The notes below the pieces were generated by a model. The model was not told the DNA's origin. It saw only the letters and a list, made by a program, of their open reading frames with translations, and ran no database searches. The position numbers were made by a program, and so were the translations under genes. Of a stretch of 40,053 nucleotides of DNA, positions 1 through 9,850 are shown one piece after another; within the stretch, counting starts at the first letter, position 1, and each line of letters opens with the position of its first letter. The stretch comes from Candidatus Faecaligallichristensenella faecipullorum (lineage in GTDB: Bacteria > Bacillota > Clostridia > Christensenellales > Aristaeellaceae): assembly GCA_018716505.1 (NCBI GenBank), contig DVJW01000101.1, positions 1 through 40,053 on the forward strand. Direction: 5' to 3'.

Positions 1-54
1 ACCATTGTCACCCTTAAATAAGAAATAATCCCGAGGGAAAGGGGCGCGTTCGGT

Positions 55-744
55 ATGGGCAAGACCAAGATTCTGTTGGTGGACGACGATCCGAATATCA
101 GCCAGTTGATCCAGCTGTACCTGGTCAAGGAAGGGTTTGAGGTGGCCTCGGCCAGCCGGGGAGACGAGGCGGTCAAGATGTTTAAAAGCGATCCGCCCAG
201 CTTGATGCTGTTGGATGTCATGCTTCCGGGCATGGACGGATGGCAGGTATGCCGGGAGATTCGCAAGGTATCGAACATTCCGATCATCATGCTCACCGCC
301 AAGGATGAGACCTTTGACAAGGTCTTGGGTTTGGAACTGGGCGCGGACGATTACATCGTCAAGCCCTTCGAGACCAAGGAACTGGTGGCGCGCATCAAGG
401 CCGTGCTCAGGCGGTATCAACAGCCCGACGCCACCCCGGACAAGGAAATCTCCTTTCCTGGCCTGACCATCAACATCAGCCATTACACCGTTACCTATCT
501 GGGCAAGGAACTGGACATGCCGCCCAAGGAATTGGAGCTTTTGTACTTCCTGGCCAGCCATGCGGGATCGGTTTTCACTCGGGAACAGCTCTTGGAACAG
601 GTTTGGGGATATGATTATTTCGGCGACTCACGCACTGTTGACGTGCATGTCAAGCGGCTCAGGGACAAGCTGTCCGGCAGCGAACAGCTGGGCTGGAGCA
701 TCAAGACGGTTTGGAGTGTGGGGTATAAATTCGAGGTGAAATAA
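55..744 (+). CDS. OmpR/PhoB-family response regulator
   Basis: Receiver domain (LLVDDDPN, LLDVMLPGMDGW, KPFETKEL) plus C-terminal winged helix (VWGYDYFGDSRTVDVHVKRLRDKL). Confidence 0.95.
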   Translation: MGKTKILLVDDDPNISQLIQLYLVKEGFEVASASRGDEAVKMFKSDPPSLMLLDVMLPGMDGWQVCREIRKVSNIPIIMLTAKDETFDKVLGLELGADDYIVKPFETKELVARIKAVLRRYQQPDATPDKEISFPGLTINISHYTVTYLGKELDMPPKELELLYFLASHAGSVFTREQLLEQVWGYDYFGDSRTVDVHVKRLRDKLSGSEQLGWSIKTVWSVGYKFEVK

Positions 745-748
745 GCGC

Positions 749-2188
749 TTGAAAAGCAAGACATTCTGGCGGACGTTTTGCGCGTTCGCGGCCACGCTTC
801 TGTTTACTGTGGTCTTAATCGCGGTTTTGATGGTGACCATGGTTCGCAGCGAGCGCATGCGCGCGCTGGAGGAGGAGGTCCGAACCCAGGCGTACAGCGT
901 GAGCCAGCTGCTGGAGCAGCGGGACGTCAATCTGCTTTTTCGGACGGACAACGGCATCAACGCCACCATCGAATGGAAAATGAAGGAGATCCTGGAAAAC
1001 TATGGCGCGGATATCTGGATCGTCAACAGCAATGGATATGTCATCGCCAGGGGATCCAGCGATCAAAGCACCATCCAGGAGCGGTTGGACGATCCCGAGG
1101 TCATGCAGCAGATATACAGGGTGCTTTCCGGGGAGGAGATCCGGGTTCAGGGGTTGTTCAGCGAGCTGGGCGATCATATCATCACCATCGGGGTGCCCTG
1201 GCGGCTGGCCAATCAGGTCATGGGGGCCGTGCTTTTGCATATCAGCGTGGACTCGCTGGAGGTGGATTATTCGGATATCGTGACCAAGGTATCCATCGCC
1301 GGGGTGTTGGCGCTCTTGGTGGGCACGGTCATGGCCTATTGGATTACCCGCAAGCAGCTCTTGCCCATCAAAGAGATCAGTTCAGCGGTCTCCGACTTTG
1401 CCTCGGGCAATCTGGAGCGCCGGGTGGAGATCAAGGGCAACGACGAAATGGCTCAATTGGCCGCGTCCTTTAACCAAATGGCCCAGGATCTGGCCAATTT
1501 GGAGGAATCCCGAAAGAGCTTTGTGGCCAGCGTTTCCCACGAACTGAGGTCGCCTTTGACCTGCATACAGGGCTATATTCAGGGCATGCAGGATGGAACC
1601 ATCCCCCCCGAGGAACAGGGGAAATATATGGATGTGGTGCTCTCGGAGACCAAGCGGCTGACCAAACTGGTGGCCGAGCTGTTGGATTTGTCCCGGTTTG
1701 AGTCCGGAAAATTCCCGCTGAACCGCAAGGCCTTTGATGTCAATGAGCTGATCGCCTGCGCGCTTATAAAGTATGAAAAGCAGATTGAGGATAAGGGGAT
1801 TTCGGTGGAGGTGGCGTTCCGGGATAATCAGTGCATGGTATATGCGGATTCCGACCGGATCAACCAGGTGGTCACCAACCTCATCGACAACGCGGTGAAA
1901 TTTTTATCCCAGGGCGGCCAGCTGAACATCAAAACCCATTCGGTGGATGATCTTTGCTACGTTACCATACAGGATACCGGAATCGGGATCGCGCCCGACG
2001 ACTTGCCTTTTATTTTTGACCGGTTTTACAAGGCGGACAAGGCGCACACATCGGGTAAAGGAACCGGGCTCGGGCTGTCCATCGTAAAGAAGATATTGGA
2101 ACAGCACGGCCAGACCATACAGGTTACCAGCACTCTGGGCAAGGGAACTTCCTTTGTGTTTACCTTGCCCTTGGCGGACAAAAATTGA
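749..2188 (+). CDS. HAMP-domain sensor histidine kinase
   Basis: TTG start. Two TM segments, HAMP, H-box SVSHELRSPLTCIQGYIQGM, N-box NLIDNAVKF, G-box GTGLGLSIVKKILEQHG. Adjacent to the response regulator. Confidence 0.95.
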   Translation: MKSKTFWRTFCAFAATLLFTVVLIAVLMVTMVRSERMRALEEEVRTQAYSVSQLLEQRDVNLLFRTDNGINATIEWKMKEILENYGADIWIVNSNGYVIARGSSDQSTIQERLDDPEVMQQIYRVLSGEEIRVQGLFSELGDHIITIGVPWRLANQVMGAVLLHISVDSLEVDYSDIVTKVSIAGVLALLVGTVMAYWITRKQLLPIKEISSAVSDFASGNLERRVEIKGNDEMAQLAASFNQMAQDLANLEESRKSFVASVSHELRSPLTCIQGYIQGMQDGTIPPEEQGKYMDVVLSETKRLTKLVAELLDLSRFESGKFPLNRKAFDVNELIACALIKYEKQIEDKGISVEVAFRDNQCMVYADSDRINQVVTNLIDNAVKFLSQGGQLNIKTHSVDDLCYVTIQDTGIGIAPDDLPFIFDRFYKADKAHTSGKGTGLGLSIVKKILEQHGQTIQVTSTLGKGTSFVFTLPLADKN

Positions 2189-2224
2189 CGCCTTTGGGCG
2201 TTGGGCATGAAAGGGGAAGGCGCG

Positions 2225-3349
2225 ATGGCCGGAATAAAGGGCGGCATAGCCCTGATAATCTCAGGTGGATTGATGCTGGGCGCGCTTGCGGGCGCGCCGG
2301 CATGGGCGGAACAGGCCGGGCCCAAGGTGGGCATTGAGGCGATTGACAGCAAAGACAGCCCGGTGGTGGAGATTGCCCGCAGGTCGAGGCCCGCGGTGGT
2401 TCAGGTGATCAATGTCTTCGAAACCTGGGACCCGGCCTCGCGCCAGCTGATTACCCGGGATCAGGTCTTTGGCTCCGGCGTATATATCGACGGGCGGGGC
2501 TATGTGGTGACCAACTATCATGTGGTGGAAAACGCCTCGCAAATTGACGTGTGTTTGGAGGATGGAAGCCGGTTTCCGGTAAAACTGGCCGGAGCGGACA
2601 GCGAAACGGATCTGGCGCTCTTGCAACTGGACGCCCCGCTGGACTGCGACCCTGTGCCCATGGGCGACAGCAGCGCGCTTCAGGTGGGCGAACTGGCCGT
2701 GGCCATCGGCAACCCGGCGGCCGCCTCGCATACGCTGAACGGAACGGTTACCGTGGGCATCATCAGCGCGGCCGGTCCCCAGGAGGTAAACGTCGGCAAT
2801 TTCAGGCGGAGGGTGGATGTGGTTCAAACCGATGCGGCCCTCAACTATGGCAGCAGCGGGGGCGCGCTCTTGAACGCCCAGGGCGAGCTGGTGGGCATTC
2901 CCACCCTGGAGATGACCGGGAATTATGTGGGCTTTAGCGATGAGTTATCGGGCTTTGCCATCCCTGTGGATATCGTAAAGCCCGTTGTGGCCCAGCTCAT
3001 CGAACACGGCAAGGTGCTCCGGCCGCGCATGGGCGTGACCATCATCGGCGACTTTAACGGCCCCGACGAACCCGTGGGCGGTTATCCGCCCGCAGGGCCT
3101 CAGGTCGGGGCGGTGGAGCCGGACAGCCCGGCCCATCAGGCGGGCGTACAGGCCTATGACATCATTACCCATGTGGACGGGGTAAGAGTTAAGACCTACA
3201 GCGCCATGTCCAATGAACTCAATAAAAAACAGGCCGGAGAGGCGGTCTCCCTTTCGCTGTATCGTGCCTTTGATCCGCTCAGTGGAAACCGGTTGGCCAA
3301 GGGGCAGGCCCTGGAAGTTTCGTTGGAGCTTAAAATACTGGATGAATAG
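2225..3349 (+). CDS. HtrA/DegP-like trypsin-fold serine protease with PDZ domain
   Basis: VVTNYHVVENA (His), SETDLALLQLD (Asp), ALNYGSSGGALLN (Ser), C-terminal PDZ (VEPDSPAHQAGVQAYDIITHVDG). ATG 2225 chosen for the SD aaggggaagg; in-frame alternatives at 2201 and 2207. Confidence 0.9.
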   Translation: MAGIKGGIALIISGGLMLGALAGAPAWAEQAGPKVGIEAIDSKDSPVVEIARRSRPAVVQVINVFETWDPASRQLITRDQVFGSGVYIDGRGYVVTNYHVVENASQIDVCLEDGSRFPVKLAGADSETDLALLQLDAPLDCDPVPMGDSSALQVGELAVAIGNPAAASHTLNGTVTVGIISAAGPQEVNVGNFRRRVDVVQTDAALNYGSSGGALLNAQGELVGIPTLEMTGNYVGFSDELSGFAIPVDIVKPVVAQLIEHGKVLRPRMGVTIIGDFNGPDEPVGGYPPAGPQVGAVEPDSPAHQAGVQAYDIITHVDGVRVKTYSAMSNELNKKQAGEAVSLSLYRAFDPLSGNRLAKGQALEVSLELKILDE

Positions 3350-3363
3350 GCTGAATTTCTCGG

Positions 3364-3410
3364 AAAAACGCGCCATGACCGGCGGATATCTCCGGCCATG
3401 GCGCGTTTTT
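3364..3410. terminator. Strong rho-independent terminator hairpin
   Basis: aaaaacgcgccatgaccgg-cggatatct-ccggccatggcgcgttttt: near-perfect inverted repeat with flanking A and T runs. Confidence 0.9.
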
Positions 3411-3424
3411 CCGCCGCATCCGGT

Positions 3425-3453
3425 TTGACGGCCAATTTATCCTGATATATAAT
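3425..3453 (+). promoter_or_regulatory. SigA-type promoter for the CorC-like gene
   Basis: TTGACG - 17 nt - TATAAT, 46 nt upstream of the ORF at 3499. Confidence 0.8.
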
Positions 3454-3498
3454 AAAAGACATAATCTAATTTCCCTTTGAGGAGTGTGGTAGTCCTTT

Positions 3499-4773
3499 AT
3501 GGACGGTAGCAGTTTATGGATCATCTGTGTTCTGTTTGTTCTGGTCGCCCTTTCCGCTTATTTCTCTTCCACAGAAACCGCCTTTTCCTCTTTAAACCGG
3601 GTGAGGATCAAGAGCATGGCCAATTCGAATGATAAACGCATCGAGTTGGTGGGCCGTTTGGCGGATAATTATGACGAGTTGCTTTCCACTATTTTGATCG
3701 GGAACAATATTGTGAATATCTGTGCGGCTTCTCTGGCCACGGTGCTGTTTACGCGGCTCATGGGAGAGGGCGGCGTAAGCGTGTCCACGGTGGTGATGAC
3801 CATCATTGTGTTGATCTTCGGCGAGATCACCCCCAAGGCCCTGGCCAAGGAATCGCCGGAAAAGGTGGCCTTGGCCGTGGCGCCCTCCATTTCGGCTGTG
3901 GTGCGGCTGCTTTCGCCGCTGAATTTTTTGTTCAAAAAGTGGAAGACGTGGATCAGCCGTTTTTTGGGAAAACACACCGAATCCGCCATAACCGAGGAGG
4001 AACTTTTGACCATTGTGGATGAGGCCCAAAGCGACGGCGGGCTGGACGCCAGCGAGGGACAGCTCATTCGTTCGGCCATCGAATTTAACGACCTGGAGGT
4101 TTCGGATATCCTGACGCCCCGGGTGGATATGGTGGCGGTGGACAGGGAATCCAGCTGGGATGAAGTGGATGCGGTTTTCCGGGGATGCAGTTTTTCCCGC
4201 CTTCCGGTGTATGAAGAAACGGTGGACCACATCGTGGGCATTATCCATGAGCGGGATTTTTACACCACGGGCCGGAATACGCCTATGGATCAGCTCATCA
4301 AGCCGGTGTTAAACGTGATGGAAAGCGCTAAAATATCCAGCGTGCTCAAACTGCTTCAAACTTCCAGCAACCATATTGCCATTGTGCTGGACGAATACGG
4401 CGGGACCGTGGGATTGGTATCCATGGAGGATATACTGGAGGAACTGGTGGGCGAGATATGGGACGAAAACGATCAGGTGGTGGAGGAATTCCATAAGCTG
4501 GAAAGCGGCGGATACCTGATCGACTGCGGGGCAAATCTGGAAAAAATGTTCAGGCTTTTGCATATAAAGGCGGAATCCGATGCCTCCACGGTCAGCGGAT
4601 GGGTTATTGATGAATTGGGGAAAATACCCCGGGAGGGGGACTGTTTTCGGTTCGAGAATCTTTCCATTACCGTGACCCGCATGGATGCCCGGCGCGTTCA
4701 GCAGATTAAGGTAGAGCCGGCGCCGGCGCCTCAAGGACTTGTCGAAGAACAGGATGAAAAAATAAGCGTGTAG
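3499..4773 (+). CDS. HlyC/CorC-family (CNNM-CBS-CorC_HlyC) transporter
   Basis: N-terminal membrane domain (LSAYFSSTETAFSSLNRVRIKSMA, FGEITPKALAKESPE), CBS pair (DILTPRVDMVAVD, IVLDEYGGTVGLVSMEDILEELVGEIWDE) and CorC C-terminal domain. Confidence 0.93.
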   Translation: MDGSSLWIICVLFVLVALSAYFSSTETAFSSLNRVRIKSMANSNDKRIELVGRLADNYDELLSTILIGNNIVNICAASLATVLFTRLMGEGGVSVSTVVMTIIVLIFGEITPKALAKESPEKVALAVAPSISAVVRLLSPLNFLFKKWKTWISRFLGKHTESAITEEELLTIVDEAQSDGGLDASEGQLIRSAIEFNDLEVSDILTPRVDMVAVDRESSWDEVDAVFRGCSFSRLPVYEETVDHIVGIIHERDFYTTGRNTPMDQLIKPVLNVMESAKISSVLKLLQTSSNHIAIVLDEYGGTVGLVSMEDILEELVGEIWDENDQVVEEFHKLESGGYLIDCGANLEKMFRLLHIKAESDASTVSGWVIDELGKIPREGDCFRFENLSITVTRMDARRVQQIKVEPAPAPQGLVEEQDEKISV

Positions 4774-4867
4774 GAAGTTATCGTTGGATCCGGCAGGCGC
4801 AAGGGGATGCAACAGCCCCTTGTGCCTGAGTTTGTCTCGAGCGAAATGATAAAGGAGGCGGGGCGGG

Positions 4868-5377
4868 ATGTTGGAGCGCATTCGCAAGCCACAAAAACGG
4901 ATTCCATTAAACAGGGCGGTCATCTATTCGATGGGCATAATGGCCTGCGGATTGATTACCGGCGTGGGTGTAAAGCTAATGGACATTTATACCGTGCATC
5001 TTGGAAATATTTTTTCACAGATGTCCGTTTGGATCTTTCTCTGTTCCGCCCTGGCTGTTTACAGCAGCACCCCCAGGCGGGCGGCGGTCAATGTGTTTTT
5101 GTTTTGTGCCGGTATGCTGCTTACCTACTATCTGACGGCCGAGGGCATGCACAGCCCATATTCCATGACGTTTGTCTATGGTTGGTCGGTCTTCAGCCTG
5201 TTTAGTCCGGTACTGGCTTTTTTTACATGGTATGCCAAAGGAAAAGGCACGGTTTCCAGATTGCTGACGGCCGGCATCGTTGTTGTTTTGCTGGTCCTGG
5301 CCGTATTGCTGTTTGACAGGATCAGGATTTCTGACCTGGTTTTTGCCGTGCTGACAGCGGTAATCCTGATAAAATAG
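4868..5377 (+). CDS. Hypothetical multi-pass membrane protein
   Basis: ORF with several hydrophobic segments; SD aaggaggcggggcgg upstream; family not recognised. Confidence 0.65.
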   Translation: MLERIRKPQKRIPLNRAVIYSMGIMACGLITGVGVKLMDIYTVHLGNIFSQMSVWIFLCSALAVYSSTPRRAAVNVFLFCAGMLLTYYLTAEGMHSPYSMTFVYGWSVFSLFSPVLAFFTWYAKGKGTVSRLLTAGIVVVLLVLAVLLFDRIRISDLVFAVLTAVILIK

Positions 5378-5531
5378 GGCATAATAGAATTGAATCCCAG
5401 GGCAAAGCAGAGAAGACAATAAAAAAATTGGCGTTCAAAGGGAATTTATGGAACGAGCTTTTTAATTTTCGCGTCAATAAATTGTGACGCAGATAGAATT
5501 GAAATGTCACAATCAAATCACAGGTTAACTG

Positions 5532-5561
5532 TTGAATGCTAGAAATATCCTATGATACAAT
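5532..5561 (+). promoter_or_regulatory. Putative SigA promoter for marR-ftsH
   Basis: TTGAAT - 18 nt - TACAAT with an extended -10 TGa. Confidence 0.6.
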
Positions 5562-5616
5562 AGGAGCAACGGTGAGGGCATACAACATGGCCTGGAAAAG
5601 GCAGGAGGAAGAAAAC

Positions 5617-6066
5617 ATGGAAATCAAAAACGAACGCTTTGAAGAGCAGTTGATGTTCATCCTGAAGAATATCAATGCGCAGATGCGGGACATCCTGGGA
5701 AAGCTGTATGCTCCATACGGACTTACATCCGTTCAGGTTATGGTACTTATGGAGCTCAAGCGGAGCAAGGGTAGCCGGATGACCATGAGTGATCTGAGCC
5801 GACAGCTGGATATGGGCATGAGCAATCTCTCACCGATGTGCAAACGCCTGGAAAAGGCTGGATTGATTGAACGGGTGCGCGATACCGAGGATCAGCGGGT
5901 GGTTCATGTTTGCCATACCCAAAAGGCCGATGAGGTCATGGAAAAGGTCAGCGAACAGGTCGCCTTGCGCTATCAGCCGCTCACCGAACGTCTCACCGAA
6001 GAGGATCGCACGTCCGTTATGGAAGGATTAGAGAAGCTGGAGGCCCTGCTGAACGAAATGCGATAA
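5617..6066 (+). CDS. MarR-family transcriptional regulator
   Basis: Winged-helix MarR pattern (LTSVQVMVLMELKRSKGSRMTMSDLSRQLDMGMSNLSPMCKRLEKAGLIERVRDTEDQRVVHV). ATG 5617 preceded by SD aggagga; the ORF is open from 5536. Confidence 0.9.
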   Translation: MEIKNERFEEQLMFILKNINAQMRDILGKLYAPYGLTSVQVMVLMELKRSKGSRMTMSDLSRQLDMGMSNLSPMCKRLEKAGLIERVRDTEDQRVVHVCHTQKADEVMEKVSEQVALRYQPLTERLTEEDRTSVMEGLEKLEALLNEMR

Positions 6067-6101
6067 TGGGCCGGCCTGCAGAGAGCTAGGAGGATCGCTC
6101 A

Positions 6102-7928
6102 ATGAAAGACGGACAAGTGCCCAAAAAACCTATTATTTTTTATTACTTAATTGCCCTCGTGGTGATTATGTTGTTAAATGCGCTGGTGTTTCCGCAATTT
6201 ACCAACATGTACACCCGGGAAGTCGATTACGGCACCTTTGTGGAGATGCTGAACAACAAACAAGTCGCCCAGGTTGAGGTTCAGAAGGAAGAAGGCCAAA
6301 TTCTGTTCACCGCTAAGGGGGATCAACGCATCATCTATATTACCGGAGCCATGGATGACCCGGATTTGGTCAGCAGATTGGAAGAAGCCGGGGTGGAGGC
6401 CTACGGCCAGACGGTGCCCCAACAGAGTTCGCCGATTTTGACTTTCTTGTTGACCTGGATCCTGCCCTTTGGCATTACCATCCTGTTGGGCCAGCTGTTG
6501 ATCCGGTCGATGCAAAAGCGCATGGGTGGTCCCAACGCCATGTCCTTCGGCAAGAGCAATGCCAAGGTGTATGTGGCGGCGGAAACCGGAAAAACCTTTA
6601 AGGATGTGGCCGGACAGGAAGAGGCCAAGGGCGCCCTGCAGGAAATTGTGGATTTCCTGCACAACCCGGCAAAATACAACGCCATTGGCGCCCAGATGCC
6701 TAAGGGCGCGCTGCTGGTGGGCCCTCCGGGTACCGGTAAAACCCTTCTGGCCAAGGCGGTGGCCGGCGAGGCCGGGGTGCCGTTCTTCTCCATTTCGGGT
6801 TCGGAATTTGTGGAAATGTTTGTGGGCATGGGCGCGGCGCGGGTGCGCGACCTGTTTAAACAGGCCCAGGAAAAAGCGCCCTGTATCGTGTTCATTGACG
6901 AAATTGATACCATCGGCAAGCGCCGGGACACTCCGGGCGGAATGGGCGGCAATGACGAGCGCGAACAGACGCTGAATCAGCTGCTCACCGAAATGGACGG
7001 CTTTGATGGCAGCAAGGGCGTGGTGATTTTGGCCGCCACCAACCGGCCGGAGACGCTGGACAAGGCGCTGCTCAGGCCGGGCCGGTTTGACAGGAGGATT
7101 CCGGTGGAATTGCCTGATTTGGCTGGACGCGAAGCCATTTTAAAGATCTATTTGGATAAGGTCAAGACGGATGGCCCCATCAACACCCAGTTGATTGCTT
7201 TATCGACGGCGGGCGCTTCGGGCGCGGATTTGGCCAATATCGTCAATGAAGCCGCGCTGTTGGCTGTAAAGAACGGCCGGGAGACCGTGCGCCAAAGCGA
7301 TTTTGAGGAGGCCGTGGAAACGGTGATCGCCGGATATCAGCGCAAAGGCGCGGTGATTTCCGAGCGCGAGAAAAAGATCATTGCCTACCATGAGGTCGGC
7401 CATGCCCTGGTGGCCGCCAGGCAAAAGCATTCGGCTCCGGTGCGCAAGATTACCATTGTGCCGCGCACCTCGGGCGCGCTGGGTTACACCATGCAGGTGG
7501 CCGAGGAAGAGTCGGTTTTGATGAGCCGCAAGGAAGCTCTGGATAAGCTGGCCACATTGACCGGCGGCCGGGCGGCCGAAGAGCTGATCTTCGGCGTTTG
7601 CACCTCGGGCGCTTCCAACGACATAGAACAGGCCACCAAGCTGGCCCGTTCCATGGTTACCCGCCTGGGCATGAGCGAAACCTTCGACATGATGGCGCTG
7701 GAAACGCTGCAAAACCAGTATCTGGGCGGCGACGCGTCGCTGACCTGCTCGGCGGAGACCGCGGCCAAGGTGGATAATGAGGTGCTGGAGTTGATCAAAT
7801 CCGCTCATAAGAAGGCCTCGGATATCCTCAAGGCCGATGAACCCAAGCTGCATGAGCTGGCTACCTATCTGTTGGAGAAGGAGACCATAACCGGCGAGGA
7901 GTTTATGGAAATCCTGGATAAAGAATAG
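6102..7928 (+). CDS. ftsH: ATP-dependent zinc metalloprotease FtsH
   Basis: N-terminal TM domain, Walker A GPPGTGKT, Walker B IVFIDEIDTIG, SRH ATNRPETLDKALLRPGRFDR, zinc motif HEVGH. Confidence 0.97.
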   Translation: MKDGQVPKKPIIFYYLIALVVIMLLNALVFPQFTNMYTREVDYGTFVEMLNNKQVAQVEVQKEEGQILFTAKGDQRIIYITGAMDDPDLVSRLEEAGVEAYGQTVPQQSSPILTFLLTWILPFGITILLGQLLIRSMQKRMGGPNAMSFGKSNAKVYVAAETGKTFKDVAGQEEAKGALQEIVDFLHNPAKYNAIGAQMPKGALLVGPPGTGKTLLAKAVAGEAGVPFFSISGSEFVEMFVGMGAARVRDLFKQAQEKAPCIVFIDEIDTIGKRRDTPGGMGGNDEREQTLNQLLTEMDGFDGSKGVVILAATNRPETLDKALLRPGRFDRRIPVELPDLAGREAILKIYLDKVKTDGPINTQLIALSTAGASGADLANIVNEAALLAVKNGRETVRQSDFEEAVETVIAGYQRKGAVISEREKKIIAYHEVGHALVAARQKHSAPVRKITIVPRTSGALGYTMQVAEEESVLMSRKEALDKLATLTGGRAAEELIFGVCTSGASNDIEQATKLARSMVTRLGMSETFDMMALETLQNQYLGGDASLTCSAETAAKVDNEVLELIKSAHKKASDILKADEPKLHELATYLLEKETITGEEFMEILDKE

Positions 7929-7941
7929 AGGTCGGATTGAC

Positions 7942-8472
7942 ATGAGGAGTTTCTGTAAGGGCCTGTGGTTGCTCTCCGGAATCTTGCTGATCGGGTTTGG
8001 TATTTATGCCTTGTTTCATCCGGGCGCCACGCTGGTTTCGCTGGTGGCCATCGCCGGATGGGGCGTCTTGATCAGCGGACTCATCAATATCATCGCCTAT
8101 CTGGGCATGGGCCGCTATGTGTTACCCGGAATCGGCGGATTGATGGAGGGCATTGTGACCAGCCTGGCGGGCGTGCTGATGGTGAGCAACCAATATCTGC
8201 TGGCCGGAATGATTCCCTATCTGATTGCGATTTGGATGATTATCAGCGGCGCCATCAGGCTTTTCAGTTCCATTTCCATGGCCAAACAGGAGGTCGTGGG
8301 TTGGGGTTGGGTGATGCTTCTGGGCATCGGAGCGATTTTGCTGGGCATTGTGATCTTCATCCGCCCCCTTTTCGCGGCCATGGCCATGGGCATCATCGTG
8401 GGCGTGCTGCTCATCGAAAATGGAATCAGCAATTTGGCGGTATGGAATGCCGCCCGGCGCATGGATTTATAA
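7942..8472 (+). CDS. HdeD/DUF308-like membrane protein
   Basis: Six hydrophobic segments with repeated G/I/L-rich pattern; resembles DUF308 (GILLIGFGIYALFHPGATLVSLVAIAGWGVLISGLINI). Confidence 0.8.
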   Translation: MRSFCKGLWLLSGILLIGFGIYALFHPGATLVSLVAIAGWGVLISGLINIIAYLGMGRYVLPGIGGLMEGIVTSLAGVLMVSNQYLLAGMIPYLIAIWMIISGAIRLFSSISMAKQEVVGWGWVMLLGIGAILLGIVIFIRPLFAAMAMGIIVGVLLIENGISNLAVWNAARRMDL

Positions 8473-8485
8473 ATGGAATCGGGAT

Positions 8486-8519
8486 AACCGCTTTCGGGCT
8501 CAGCCCGGGGGCGGTTTTT
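8486..8519 (+). terminator. Rho-independent terminator
   Basis: aaccgctttcgggctcagcccgggggcggttttt. Confidence 0.75.
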
Positions 8520-8557
8520 CTATCCTTTTTGTGGGCACAATTTTGTTGGTTTGGTGG

Positions 8558-8587
8558 TTGTCATGCGGGCGGGAATGCGTGTATAAT
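8558..8587 (+). promoter_or_regulatory. SigA-type promoter for pepT
   Basis: TTGTCA - 18 nt - TATAAT. Confidence 0.7.
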
Positions 8588-8626
8588 GGAGAAGCAAACT
8601 TTCAATAATCTGGGAGGATTTTAACC

Positions 8627-9844
8627 ATGGATGTTACCGAGCGCTTTTTGAAATATGTTTCCTTCGACACCACCTCCAGCGAGGAGAGCAATACCTGCCC
8701 CACCACCCCGGGCCAGCGGCTATTGGGCGAGGAGTTGGTCAAGGAAATGCTTGAGATGGGCATTAAGGATGCGCGCATCGATGAATATGGCTATGTATAC
8801 GGCAGCATTCCGGCCAGCGCGGGCTGTGAAAACGAGCCCTGCGTGGGTCTGATTGCGCATATGGATACCTCTCCGGCCATGCCCGGCGGCAATATCAAAC
8901 CCCGCATCATTAAAAATTACGACGGGGGCGATATTGTGCTCAATGAGGCATTGAATATCGTGACCCGGGCTGCGGATTTCGAGGGATTGGCCGAGCTGAA
9001 GGGCAAGGACTTAATCGTGACCGACGGCACGACCCTGCTGGGGGGCGACGACAAGGCCGGCGTGGCGGCCATCATGTGCGCGGCCGAAACGCTCATGAGC
9101 CATCCGGAGCTCAAGCACGGCCGGGTGGCCATCGGCTTTACCCCGGACGAAGAGGTGGGCAAGGGCGCGGATCATTTTGACATCAAGGGATTCGGGGCGG
9201 AATACGCCTATACCCTGGATGGCGGCATGCCCGGCGAGGTGGATTATGAGAACTTCAATGCGGCTTCGGCCGAAGTCAAGGTAAACGGCGTCAGCATCCA
9301 TCCGGGCAGCGCCAAGGGACGCCTCAAGCACGCCGCGCTCATTGCCATGGAGTTCAACGCCATGCTGCCTGCGGCCGAAATTCCGGGCTGCACCGAGGGG
9401 TATGAGGGCTTCCATCATCTGGAATGCATAAACGGCGACGCCAGCCTGACCCAAATGAGCTATATCCTGCGGGATTTCGATATGAATAAGCTCAAGGCCA
9501 AGAAGGCGCAGTTTGAGGGAGCGGCTGATTTCCTGAACCTCAAATATGGCGCGGGCACCGTGGAAGTGAAGATCGAGGACAGCTACTTTAATATGAAGGA
9601 AATGATCGCCGATAAAATGTATATCATTGAGCGTGCCTATGAGGCCATGCGCAAGGAGGGCGACCAGCCCATCAGCCGGGCCATCCGGGGCGGCACCGAC
9701 GGTTCCAAACTTTCGTACATGGGTCTGCCTTGTCCCAATTTGCCCACCGGCGCGGCCTATGGCCATGGCCGTCATGAGCTGGCCTGCATTCAGGCCATGG
9801 AGAGCATGGTGCGGGTGGCGGTCAACCTGTTGACCGTGGAATAG
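8627..9844 (+). CDS. pepT: Peptidase T (tripeptide aminopeptidase, M20B)
   Basis: RFLKYVSFDTTS, GLIAHMDTSPAMPG, LLGGDDKAGVAAIM, GFTPDEEVGKGADHF, RGGTDGSKLSYMGLPCPNLPTG. Confidence 0.96.
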   Translation: MDVTERFLKYVSFDTTSSEESNTCPTTPGQRLLGEELVKEMLEMGIKDARIDEYGYVYGSIPASAGCENEPCVGLIAHMDTSPAMPGGNIKPRIIKNYDGGDIVLNEALNIVTRAADFEGLAELKGKDLIVTDGTTLLGGDDKAGVAAIMCAAETLMSHPELKHGRVAIGFTPDEEVGKGADHFDIKGFGAEYAYTLDGGMPGEVDYENFNAASAEVKVNGVSIHPGSAKGRLKHAALIAMEFNAMLPAAEIPGCTEGYEGFHHLECINGDASLTQMSYILRDFDMNKLKAKKAQFEGAADFLNLKYGAGTVEVKIEDSYFNMKEMIADKMYIIERAYEAMRKEGDQPISRAIRGGTDGSKLSYMGLPCPNLPTGAAYGHGRHELACIQAMESMVRVAVNLLTVE

Positions 9845-9850
9845 AGGAGG

